A stretch of 64,000 nucleotides of DNA. Source: Ceratotherium simum simum. Lineage: Eukaryota; Chordata; Mammalia; Perissodactyla; Rhinocerotidae. The stretch covers positions 319,046 through 383,045 of the forward strand of contig NW_004454198.1 in the NCBI RefSeq assembly GCF_000283155.1, in the 5' to 3' direction. Shown here in pieces: positions 48,614 to 60,600 of the stretch. The position numbers and the translations under genes are program-made. The notes under the pieces were generated by a model. It saw only the letters and a list, made by a program, of their open reading frames with translations, did not search any database and was not told where the DNA came from. Every line of letters begins with the position of its first letter. The first letter of the stretch is position 1.

Positions 48614-51600
48614 GTGAGATGGGGCTGGGCGCGTGGTGGAGGGATGTGGGGCTCACGCCCAAGCTCGCCCTTTGGGTCTGCAGAGAGACGACCTCCTGAA
48701 CCAACCTTTTCTTTCCCCGAAGCGCATGTGCCTGTGACCCAGCCCCGCTGCGGGATCCTTGCAGGCTTCGCCCGCCCCAGCCCTCAAGCGGGGCTGCCCT
48801 TGCTGTTTCTGGAACCCAGAGCCAGCTCTTCTCCCAGACCTGTGGGTACCAGCCCCTTCACGGCTAGGTGGCTGTGAGAGAAGCTTTACCTCTCTCATCT
48901 TCGTTTCCCTACTCTGGCCAAGCCTGGAGGCAGACAAGACACCCCTATATGGTTGCCATCTTAAACTCAGCAAATATTTCTTGAATCTCTGCTATATTGC
49001 TCACAACAACCCCAAGAGATAAAGAATTATCCCATTTCATCAGTTCACAGGCCTGCTTTTCTTTTTTTTTACCTTTTAACATAAAAAATCAGGATGCATC
49101 TTATAACTGATGTCAGTTTTCAATTGACAATGTTTTTTGTTAGTGGCATATAAAGTTATTGTGGCTCTTACATATGATAGCATCTTAATTCAATGAAATA
49201 GGACATTATTGTCATCTATAGATGAGAAAACTCAGAGGACCAGAGATGTCAAGCAACTTCTCGAGGGTCACACAGCTACTGAGTGGCAGTGCTGGGATTC
49301 GAACTCCCGGCTGTCTGAATCTAGAGCTTCTCTACCACCTCCCTTCAATACGCCAGGGTTAGGCAAACAGCTGTGGCCCGGTCCCAAGGTCCCCCAGTAG
49401 GGGAGGGGAGTACCAGCTCTTACAGGGCTGCCCCCAGAAGGGCTGTGTGGTCTTGACCCTGGTACTTGAATCCAGGGAATTCTGACCTTCATCCCTGCTA
49501 TGGTTTCAGGTTATGGAGCCCTGAAGGGCCCGAAGGAGGTCCGTGGATTTGAAGGCGACACCGTGTCCCTGCAGTGCACCTACGAGGAGAAGCTGAGGGA
49601 GCGCAAGAAATACTGGTGCAGGGAGAAAAGGATCCTGATCTCCCACTGCTCTGGCACTATCTATGCAGAAGAAGATGGCCAGGAGAGCTCGGAGGGCAGG
49701 GTGTCCATCCGAGACAGCCCCCAGGAGCTCAAGCTCACCGTGACCATGAGGAACCTCACCCTGCAGGACACGGGGAAGTACTGGTGTGGGGCCGAAAGAC
49801 TGGGCTTTGATTGGACTTCCCTGGTCTCTCTGCTCGTCTTTCCAGGTAACACGTGTCTCTCCTTCCCCGGCTGGGGGCCAGGAGCTGCAGAGGGAGAGGG
49901 AGAGGTGGGTAGGTGATCAGTGGTGGACTCAGTTTCCCTGTCACGAAGGGGCGTAATGATCGCACCAGCCTCATCGGGGGTCTCGAGGACTCAGTGAGAT
50001 GATGCTCAGCTGCGGTTGGGGCGCACCTGGTGTGGCCCGAGCCTCAGCTACTCTTTCACTCCTGCTGCCCAAGGTCACAGCACTAGTCGGGGGCAGAGCG
50101 GGATGGAACTCAGACCTGTCAGACTCCATGCTCAGTGCCTCTCCTCTCTGCCCAGATGTGGGAGAGACTGCCATGGGCTGGGGACAAGATGGACATCCCA
50201 CAGAACAAAAAAGACTCCTCCCTGGAGTCAGAGATATTCCTAAGGATTCCTCAGGCTGAGCCCGCCATGGCTGCATCCCGGACCCGCTCCACAGCGTCAC
50301 CTGCCGTGGCCACACTGGCCTCACCCTGCTTGTGGCCTTGGCTCTCCCTTCTGGCCTCCTCTTCCCCAGAGCTTCAAGTATGAGGACAGGTGCAAGGAGT
50401 GCCTGGGAACCAGCCTCAGAGGGCCTTGTGGAGCTCGGGGACTCTAGAGGGCTGGGGCTGGAGCCACGGGGTCGGGCTGGGGATGGAGCATCTCTCTGGG
50501 TGCCCGAGTCCCACGTGGACCTGCTGAGCTGAGGAGAGAGAAGCCAGAGAGGCCCAGGGGGATGGGCAGCCCCAGGCTGTCAGTTAGTGAGGGTGAGATA
50601 GGTCTTTGTTCCCATCTCACAGATGGGGACTGAGGCTCCCAGAGAGGAAACAATTTCTCTAAAGTCTTACGGCAGGAAGTGGTGAGGATTCAAATGCAGG
50701 TCGTTTCTGGCTTTGGTGTTTGGTCTTTCCCTCTCCTGGCCCTGTAGCTGGGACCCATCCCATCCCCAGGCCCATGCCCACTGCCAGGTCCCCATCATCC
50801 ATGGGTTTTCAATTAATTCAAGGAAATAAAGGTAACCTCACCAAATAATAACAGCAGCATCAAAACCACACTGAACTTGTTCTCCATTATTTACAAGAGT
50901 CTCTGATCTCTTCCTATTCTTACCAGTATTCAGACCTCGTTTTTACCTAGCGTGATCAATTTTACCTGTATCTGAAGCTCTCCTGTTTTTATTCTTACCT
51001 TCATTTATAATTATTTATTTGTGTATAATATATGCATAATTATGTTTTCCTCCTGTATCAGAACTTGTTGGCCTCTCTCTAATGACACTTGGGATTTTGA
51101 AAATAAAGAAGGCTAACGGCAGTGGTGTGCTGGGGAATGTTTAACAACTGGCAGGGGAAGCTCTGATTTGTAGTGTTTGCCAGTTTCTGTAGTGTAAATG
51201 CCTCTGCCGTGGCCAGTTTCCAGCCACCAACAGTTTAATAACGGGCTCACAAAATCCCTGAGAAACTAACACTCAGCCCTCCCCAGCCAGTGCGAGCCAT
51301 CTCCAGCATACCACTGAGTCTGGGGAAACGAAGAATTTCTAGGGAAGTCAGAACAAGAGAAGAGGACCCACTCTCATTTCTTTTGTTCATCACTGCCTGG
51401 AGGCCCTAGGCAATGACATCTGACAAGATAAAGAAGTATAAGTATTAGAAAGGAAAAAATAAGTTCTCTTTATCTGCAGAAGATTGATCATTTACTCAGA
51501 AAAACTGACCTGGCATTAGAATAGAGAGTGGCAGAGAGAGGGAGAGAGTCTGGATGGCACGAATCAGAAGGAGGCGACAGATGGACGTGGGGGAGTCGGG

Positions 51601-54600
51601 AGCTCGGCGACTTCCGGGGGTTTGGCCACACTGTGCTGGGCACAGAGAACAAGCGTTTTGCCCTTGAGGGGTCCCAGCCTAGCGGGAGACCCGGGAAACA
51701 GCTTGTTCAGCCTGATTGGGCGTCAGCTCCCCCGGCGGTGCAGAGGGAGCCGTGGGGACGCAGAAGGCAGGGATTTGCTCCTTCCATGGAAGGCGTTATG
51801 GAGGAGTTGACTTTTGAGCCGGCACTGAAGCACACAAAGAAGTGTGTTAGGCAGAGATGGAAAGGAAAAGCATCACACACAGAGGAACAGCATGTCAAAG
51901 TGGTGGAGGCGGGCCAGAGGCTCACTGCGTGGGAACAGAGGTGACTCTGTAGGGCTGCGCACCAGGTGGGGAAGAGGTGAAGCTGACTGGGTGGGTTGAA
52001 GTCTGAGTTTAAAGTCCTCAAAGGGCAGGCTAAAAAGTTGGAACTTCAGCTTATAGGCAACGGGGAGCCACTGGCTGTTCTGAAGCAGGGAGCGATGAGA
52101 TCCAGTATGTATTTTAGAGACGTAACTGGCGCTGGCGTGAAGGTGGCGTGGAAAGCACAGGCTGGTGGGCAGTTGGGGGACAAGAAAAGCAGGGCTGAGC
52201 TGAGGGGGAAGCCAGGGGGACTGCAGGAGGGGACGGCCAGCAGTCAGCTGAAATCTGCCATCCACGGCTCCTGAGTGGCTGAGGAGAGAAGATGGCGATG
52301 CTCTGAGGGGAGGTGGGGGTGGGGGTGGGCAAGCTGCTGGCTGCTCCTAGGGCAGGAAATCTGCTCAGAGCAGTGATCCTGGCCTCCCTGAGACCAGCCT
52401 CTCCCTTCCCTCCAGAGCCCTGCTGTCCTGCCTCCCCCAGGCCCTCCTTCCAGCCTCTTGCTACAACGAGCCTCCAGCCCAAGGCAAAAGCTTGGCAAAC
52501 TCAGCCCCCAGAGTTGAGTGAGTGAACCGTTTTCCTGTCCCTCCCCCACTCCTTTTTTTTTTTTTTTTTTGTGAGGAAGATCAGCCCTGAGCTAACATCG
52601 GTGCTAATCCTCCTCTTTTCGCTGAGGAAGACCAGCTCTGAGCTAACATCTATTGCCAATCCTCCTCCTTTTTTTTCCCCAAAGCCCCAGTAGACAGTTG
52701 TATGTCATAGTTGCAGATCCTTCTAGTTGCTGTATGTGGGACGTGGCCTCAGCATGGCCGGAGAAGCGGTGCGTCAGTGCGCGCCTGGGATCCGAACCCG
52801 GGCGGCCAGTAGTGGAGCGCGCGCACTTAACCACTAAGCCACGGGGCCAGCCCCCCCAACTCCTTTTTAAAGAAACCTCCAGTGAATGCCTGCCTGGTGC
52901 CAGACACCGCGCTTTCTGGCGCTCACAGCCAGGAGCTGGACTCTCAGCTGAGGAATTGCAGGCTCCCCGGGCCCTCTAGACAGTCCCTGGCACCCCGCCC
53001 TGCACACCTTGTGGCTGCTGAAGGAGGTCAAGGCCTCACCGAGGCATAGGTGGTGGGGTGGGCATGTGATGGTGACATGAGGACTTTCTGGTGAGGGCAG
53101 AGGTGACAATTGGCCAGGACTGAAGGGGGAGGGCAGGAAGGCATCTGCTGAGTGGTCTCTGGAATGGGTCTTGGAGGAGGGAGGGGCTGTGATTGCCCCT
53201 CCCCAGGGAGAGGACAGGCTGCCGGCACGAAAAGGCTGGAAGCCATGCAGAGGCCTGGGGCGAGGCAGAGGTATGGTCTACTTGCTCACAATAGCTTCAT
53301 CTAGGCCTCTGTTTGCTTCCTGGGGTGTCCTTTAGCTGCAGATGTTCTGAGACGTTGGTCCCAGGGAGGCTAGGGTTCAGGGGTCAAGGGTCAGAGGTCT
53401 GGGGCTGCTGGGATTCAAAGGTCAGAGAAGGTGCTAAGGCATTGCTTTTGGACTTGTAGCTTCTCCTGGTCTTCACCCGACAGTCACCACAGCCAAGCAG
53501 GGGAAGACAGGGCCCGAGGCTTCTCCGTTCACAGGGCCCTCCCCGTCCCAGCACGCAGGAACCTCGCTATACGCAGGAACCTCTCCTCACGCAGCGACCT
53601 CTCCTCACGCAGCGACTTCTCTGTACGCAGAGACCTCTCCTCACACAGCGACCTCTCCTCACGCAGCGACCTCTCCTCACGCAGTGACCTCTCCTCACGA
53701 AGCCACCTCTCCTCATGCAGGGACCTCCCACCCAGCCACAGAACTGGACTCCACCTCGGCAGAGGATACCAGTCTTGTCCCCAGCAGCAGCAGCTCCAAG
53801 TCCAGGTGAGCCCCAGGTGACCAAGGGCACCTTTCAGGCCATCACCAAACCATGAGGTGCCTTTGAGCAAATAAGAACCTAACACTCCTTCCTCCAGGCA
53901 AACACAGCTTCTTGTCATGGCCACAGATTGCGGCACAGAGGGCAGATTCAGTCCCCGTTCCCCTCTCAGCAGGGCCCTTGAGCGGTGAACAACCTACACT
54001 CAGGGGCCAGCAGCCCTGCTGCCTGCCTGGACATGCAGGCCCACCAAGGTGAAGGGCCCACCAAGGTGAAGGGTCCACCAAGGTGAAGGGTCCACCATGG
54101 CCCCAGTCCCCACCTCTCTCCCTGCTTCAGCTTCAGGGATAGCCACCCCAATTCAGTAGCTTTTGCCTGTCCACTTTGCACTGGACCCCATGCCAAGCAG
54201 ATGTGGGACGCCTCTCCCTGGTCTAACAGGCGAATCTAGCAAGCAAACTGCATAGGCTTTAAGTCAGTACAATAAAATCCACGCTGGCCTGTGAGGCAGC
54301 CGTGCCGGCCATCCTCAGCTTGTGTCAAATGACCTTGCATCCCCACACCTCACGTCTGACGTCGCTAGCTGGGCAGATCCACGACAGGAAGAGATAAAGG
54401 GGAACTTGCTCTCACATGCCCCGGCTGCATTTCTTAGAGATTGAGGAACTCATGAACGACCCTGGTCCTTGCCTCCCTCTACACACAGATAACATCAGCG
54501 TCTCTGAACTTGTTTGATGTATAACCGAGGAATTCTTGTTTATGCTAACTTCAATGTATAATCTAGAGAAAAGCCCACATGTTCTCTGTCCCTTTTTCTT

Positions 54601-57600
54601 GGCACATATGAACTCTAGTTGTAAAGATTTTTCTTTTCCTCTTCCTGCACGTGCTCTGCCTGTGGAAGAGACGTGAGCTACACTTAACTCACACCCCGAA
54701 GCTGTTCCGGCAGAGCACGCTGTCAAACTGTTTCCCAGGGTTCCAACTCTTCACGCTGGTTATCAAATAGACTCCTTTATTAACCTTTACCCAGACTCTT
54801 TATTTCAGTCGCTACATGAAAATATGAAGTAAAAAAAAATTATTTTGGGCCGGCCCAGTGGTGCAGGCGGTTAAGTGCACGCACTCCGCTGCTGCGGCCC
54901 GGGGTTCGCCGGTTCGGATCCCGGGCACGCACCAACGCACTACTTGTCAAGCCATGCTGTGGCGGCGTCCCATATAAAGTGGAGGAAGATGGGCACAGAT
55001 GTTAGCCCAGGGTCAGTCTTCCTCAGCAAATAAAGAGGAGGATTGGCGGATGTTAGCACAGGGCTAATCTCCTCACAAAAAAAAAAAAAAAATTATTTTT
55101 TTCTTACCACCTGGAGCCCCAGCCTGAAGGATTGGCTCTTGAGGGTTATCTGTAGCTGCACTCAAGTACTGACATCCGAGTAACTGCTGGCGAGTTCAGA
55201 CTCGGCTGAAAGTGCCTCCCAAGTTGGCAGTGGGGGCTGAGGTCCCTTCCATTGGGACCGAGCAGATATTGTGGGCCCCGGTGCCCTCTGATCTCCTTGG
55301 GAACGTCAGGGACGTGGCTGGGACGCAGAATGAGAATGCCATGGGGCACAGCATGCCCGCTGATGTCTGGTGACAGCGCTGGCCTCCTTCCATCTCACCC
55401 GCAGGGTGTCCACCCCCACGGTCCACATCTTGGCCCCGGTCCTGGTGCTGCTGAGCCTTCTGCTGGCCGCAGGCCTGGCTGCCCTTGGCAACTACATGCT
55501 CCGGTGGAGGAAGGAAGGTGAGCAGAGGTAGACGGGAGGGCATGGGAGGCTTTCTACCAGGGACCTCACTGCCACCTGCGGTCTCCCCACCTCCCCAGAG
55601 AGGCCTTGAGGGTCAGTGTGTCTGTCTGAGATGTGGGCGTCAGGAGCCCTGTTCCTCCCTTCTGAGGGAACCACAGGGCAGTCAACGTTAGGAAAAAACA
55701 ATTCAAACGCAGGAGCGGGAGAATGGGGGGCTCTCGGCTTGCTCACGTCTGGTGGAGCTCATCAGTCAGTCCCTTCTCGCCTTGTCGATCCCAGCGAATC
55801 CACGACCAGTCTCTGCAGGTGCAGCTCCTTGCATGGGGACTGACTATACGGAGGAGTGCAGGACTGAGCACTGGAGCTTGCGCAGGACAGACACTGTGGC
55901 CCCACATCTGCCCCTGGGTCTCCAGAGGCGCTTAGCCCCTTTCAAGGCTTGGGTTCAAATCCCAGCTCTGCCACTTTTTAGCTGTGTGACCTTGGACAAA
56001 TCACCTAACTTCCCTGAGCCTCAGCTTCCTCAGATATACGTCAGACAGAAACAGAATACAGGCTGCATGTGACATTTAAAATTCTCTAGTAGTCACGTGA
56101 AAAAAAGTAAAAAGAAACTAGTGAAGTTAATTCTAATAATATACTTTACTTAACACAAGATATCCAAAACATTGTCATTTCAACATAGAATCAATATAAA
56201 AATATTAATGATACACATTCTACATTCGTTTTTTCTCATTGAGTCTTGGAAACTCTGTGTAACTTGGAGTAGTCACATTTCCAGTGTTCAGTGGCCGCGT
56301 GCGGCTTGTGGCGCCTGTGCCGGACGGCACAGATTAAGAGGGTTAACTGAAATAACGGTAATAGCAGCCACCATGGGCCAGGCACTGTTGTGTGGCTTAC
56401 GTTGCTTTTATCTCCTTTAATCTCCTCCATCCTGTGGAGTTTGGAACTACTTATTACAAGTGCCCCCATTTTTCAGGGGAAGAAACTGAGGCACAGAGCA
56501 GTTAAGCAGCTTGCTCTGTCTTTGCACGGCTAGGAAGCGGTGGCACCAGGGAAATGTGTGTGAAAGCGCTTTGCAAATTGGCAATGTTGTCCCAGTGCAG
56601 GTGGCTGTGGGGGAATCCTGGGCCTGCATCCCGACTCCTCCCTGTGTGGTCCCCAGGAAGAACTGTCAGCTTTGCCCATGTCCCCAGGCCCCCTCAGAGG
56701 AGTCGGGGGCGGGGGGATGGGGACACAGGATGGGAGCATCTCCATCACCTCAGAGCCTCTTGGCACCTTGCCTCTCAAATTGTGGTCCCCAGCTAGCAGG
56801 AGTGACATCCCCTAATAGCCTATTAGAAATGCAGACTCTTACGCCCCAACCCCCACCCACTGAATTAGAATCTGCGTTTTAATATAATTTCCCAGGGTCT
56901 TGTATGCACATTGAGGTTTAAGAAGCAACGACCTTAGCACACAGAATTTCTTCCCTAGCCGGTTTCCAGCCCACACAGGGGATTTCCAGGTACTGATCTC
57001 AGAATGCTGGGTCATTGCCAAGGGGTTGAGCTGGAAGGGGTTTCTCTGCCCAATCTGCCTGCCAGCTCCCTCTGCGAAGCACCCACTCCCAGGTGCAAGG
57101 GGGCCCATCCACCGCTGCGGGAGCAGCTGCAGGCTACTCCTAGCTACTCTTGGCTTCAAGGTGCTCCTTCCGGTCTCTTTCAGCTCAACTGGCCACGGAG
57201 ACACAGAGGAATGAGAAGGTCCACCTCTCAGACTCGGTAAGGAAGGAGGCGGACCAAAGCCCAAGGTTGGATCCCCGTGGGGCTGGACGTCAAGACGCCT
57301 GGGCCCCACCTCTGTGTCTCCCTACCTGGTCCTCCACAGCCTACCTCGAGGCAGGGCTTGCTTCCCACCTCCGGGGAATCTGTGTGAGCCCCAAGATCAG
57401 CCCTTCAGGCTGCGAGCCGGCAGAATGCCCCTCCTCTCCCTGACTTCCCACCAGGTGCCAGGCAGGGCTCGTCCCAGGCCCAGTGCCCTCTGCCCGTGAG
57501 AGAACATCAGAGCTGGATCCAGAGGGGGCCTTTGACGTCATCTAGTCAGCCTTTCTCTAAGTTTGGTGCAAAACCTCCTTCAGAACACCTGGCAGGGTGC

Positions 57601-60600
57601 CTGTTAGAAATACACCCTGCCAATCCTAGCAGAAACCTCTGGGGGGCCCAGGAACCTGAATTTAAAACATGGCCTCCAGGGATTCTGACAGCACACCAGA
57701 GTATGACAACTTCAGACTCTAGTCTGCTTTTGCAGAAGAGGAAACTGAGCCCAGAGAGGGTAAAAGTCTTCCCAAGGCCACATAGCAGGTCGTGGCCCAA
57801 ATAGAGAGCAGGACCCATCTCTCCTCTTTCTGGAACACCCTAATGTTTTCTCTGAGCTTTCCTTGGCTCTGAGACCAAGGTGGCATGGCTACCCTGAGAC
57901 CCAGGCCAAGGGTGGTGCTCTCGGGACCAGGGGGTAGAAGGAATGGGAGTCCCTGTCCTCATCTTCCTGGAGAGAGGAACCTGCCTTAAGGCTGCCTGCT
58001 TCAGGGCCCTTCCCTGACCCCTGCAAGGAGAGACCATCCCTTCCCACGCCAGCACTCCTCCAGAGAGTGCTGCAGAATTAAGCCCACCTGCCGCCCCCAG
58101 CCTTCCACCCCGGCCCTTCCTCCCTCAGCTGTTTACTGAGATGCCTCCACTTTGATTCCCTTAACCATGAGAGCAGGAAGCGGGGGCTACCATCACCTTC
58201 TTTCCTGGCGCCAGCAAGGACAAAAGACTCAGGCCCGATCCCTAGGGGAGGGGCTGGAGGGGGAATGGGGCGCTGGGCCCTGGCTCAGAGAGCAGCTGTT
58301 GTTGTCTCAGGAAGCTCAACAAGGCCAAAGGTGGGAAAAGTCATGGAGACCGCCACTACCACTGCCAGAGCCCAGCCTCCTGGCTCTGCCTCCTGGGGCT
58401 CACCCCCACCCACTCCAGAAGATGGGCTGGGGAAGGAGGGAGAACCTCTGTTCCGCTCGCCATGGGGAGGCCAAGAGTGCCCGTGCCAGCCCCTCTCCCT
58501 GCACTGCTGCCCTCCAGCTCACCTGGACCGCTGCCCACCTGAGGCCCCTGCTCTGGGGGAGGGACAGGAAAGGGCGCAGGGCCAGCAGGCAGAGGGGCTG
58601 GCAGGGGGCGGCCCCTTGTCGGGGGAAGGATGGAGAAGGTCAGAGGAAGACCCTGGGAATATGGCCAGTTGAGAAAATTTGCTTTTTTTTTGTTTATTTC
58701 CCTTTTGGCTTCTCTGTAGTTTTTAGCAGAGTCTGGAGGTGGAATTGAAAGGGTTTGGGGTTTTCTTTGCCCACATTCAGGTCAAAGACGGAAGAGGACA
58801 CTCAACTCGCTCTGCCAGAGAGCCCCAGGGGGATGTGAAAACTCAGAGGGAAGTGTTAGGGGTCAGACCAGCATTTTCCTTCCCCAGAGAGCCATTGCTA
58901 GAAGCTCTCCATGTATCCTTTTCTTGAACACCTACTGTGTGCCAGGGGCTTTCCTATGTCATTAAATCTTCTACCCCCGCATGAGCTAGGTATTATTATT
59001 TCCTCCTCCTTACAGAATAAGAAATAGAGGCTCAGAGAGGATAAATAACTTTCCCACAGCAACCCAGCCTGAAAGAGGCAGAACCAGGGAAACTGACCTC
59101 GGTCCGCGGGGCTGGCTGCAGCGCCCTGTGCTCCTTCCACCCTCCACGTTGAAGGCCAGGGGCTTGAGGGATGGAGCCAGCTCCTGGGACCAAGACTCTC
59201 TCCAGACTTGGGAGAGAAACCCATCCTCGGGCCATGCACGTGGGATGGCCGTGGCCCCTGACTCCTGGAAGGGCCCAGGTGGGAGAGCTGGGCTAAGATC
59301 AGGACGCGACACGCTTCCCAAGGCTTCCCTGCGACATCTTTGCTACTATTTTTCCAGTGTCTAGAAGCAGAGGCTCTCATCTTGCGTGTCCATCAACCCA
59401 GAAAATGCCTCTGATTGTCCACAGTGTGGCAGAGGAACCAATGAGAGATGGAGACCCACACTGGACACAGGGTCGTGGTCCTGGCCACTGCCTACATGTG
59501 TGGTTTGGTCTCTGCCCCATGAGGTTCTTTCCTCAAATTTGGTCATCCTTGAGTAGGGGATACGTCCATGGCTGCTGGTGGTCAGTGGTTAGCAGTGGCT
59601 GGGTTTTGACTGAATCACAAAGCTGTAAATATGGGATTCATGGGAAATGGACCTGATGTCAGGGGGTCCTCTACTCCAGCCCAGCTCCGCCATGTCCTCA
59701 CCATAGGCAGGGCTGGGAGGGCCAAAGGCCATGAGTGACAGCATTTGTGAAATCTCCTTCCCCCTGCCCTCATTCCCTTGTCCCTTCAGCCCCCCAGTCA
59801 CTTCTCCTCCGAGAAATTCTGCTCTGAGTTTTATCTTGTAAGACTGAAGGTGTCACCAGAGATGGCTCAGACATCCACCTCTGCCCCCATCCCCTGCGGT
59901 GAGGGTACTGACAAAAGCAGGGGCCCAGTTGGTAGACAAGAGACACGGAGACAAAGAGAAGTGTGCGGCATGCCCTGTCAGGATGGCAGCATAGTGTAGG
60001 AAAAGAGCTTCGGTCTGAGGTCAAATAGTTGTGAATACAAGTCCCAGCTCAGCTTCTTGCCAGCTGTGTGACGTTTGGCAAGTTACATCACCTCTCTGAG
60101 CCTCGGTTTCCCTTCTCACAGATTGTGATTAGGAACAAGTGAGATGAGACACTCCTAGGTGTCCAGAAAATGGGAGCTTCTTTCTTTGGCTTCAGTGCCC
60201 ATAGGGCCATAGGATTTGCTGGCCAGGGCACCTCAGGGCAGCTGTGCACTTGGGAGACTTGGCTGGGGGCCGGCTCCAGCCTCTGCTCTGCCCAGCTGCC
60301 AGGACAATGGGGCGGGACATGGAGGAGCCTGGCGTTCTGACCTGAGGACCTATGGGGACAGCCCGGCCCCGGGCTGGAGATGGGCTTCCCCACGCACTCT
60401 GGACTACCACCTCTCTCCCCTGGGCCTCAGTTTCCTCAGTGATCAAAGAGCGACTGCTCAGACTATAATCTCCTAAGACTTTTTTCTGTGTTGTGATTCG
60501 GTGAGTCTTTGAGGCGTCCAGCTTTGCTGTCTCCAGGCCTGTCACAAAGAACCTGCAGCCTGCGCGTTCTTTCTGCTTAAAGGATAGAAATAACAATACT

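Noticed and set aside
48400..48699. Longer CD300LG reading frame starting upstream at 48400
   Set aside because: It begins with GTG, not ATG; the ATG at 48571 has a strong Kozak context and starts a signal peptide.
53558..53737. Direct repeats resembling a CRISPR array
   Set aside because: No spacers; contiguous 18-bp units inside a mammalian coding exon.
53529..53936. Antisense and other-frame ORFs across the CD300LG repeat (Arg/Glu/Ser-rich repeats)
   Set aside because: An 18-bp unit keeps all frames open. Only the plus frame starting at 53462 fits splice phases and the human stalk.
58152..58748. 198-codon ORF in CD300LG intron 6
   Set aside because: No domain, no splice-site support, low-complexity composition.
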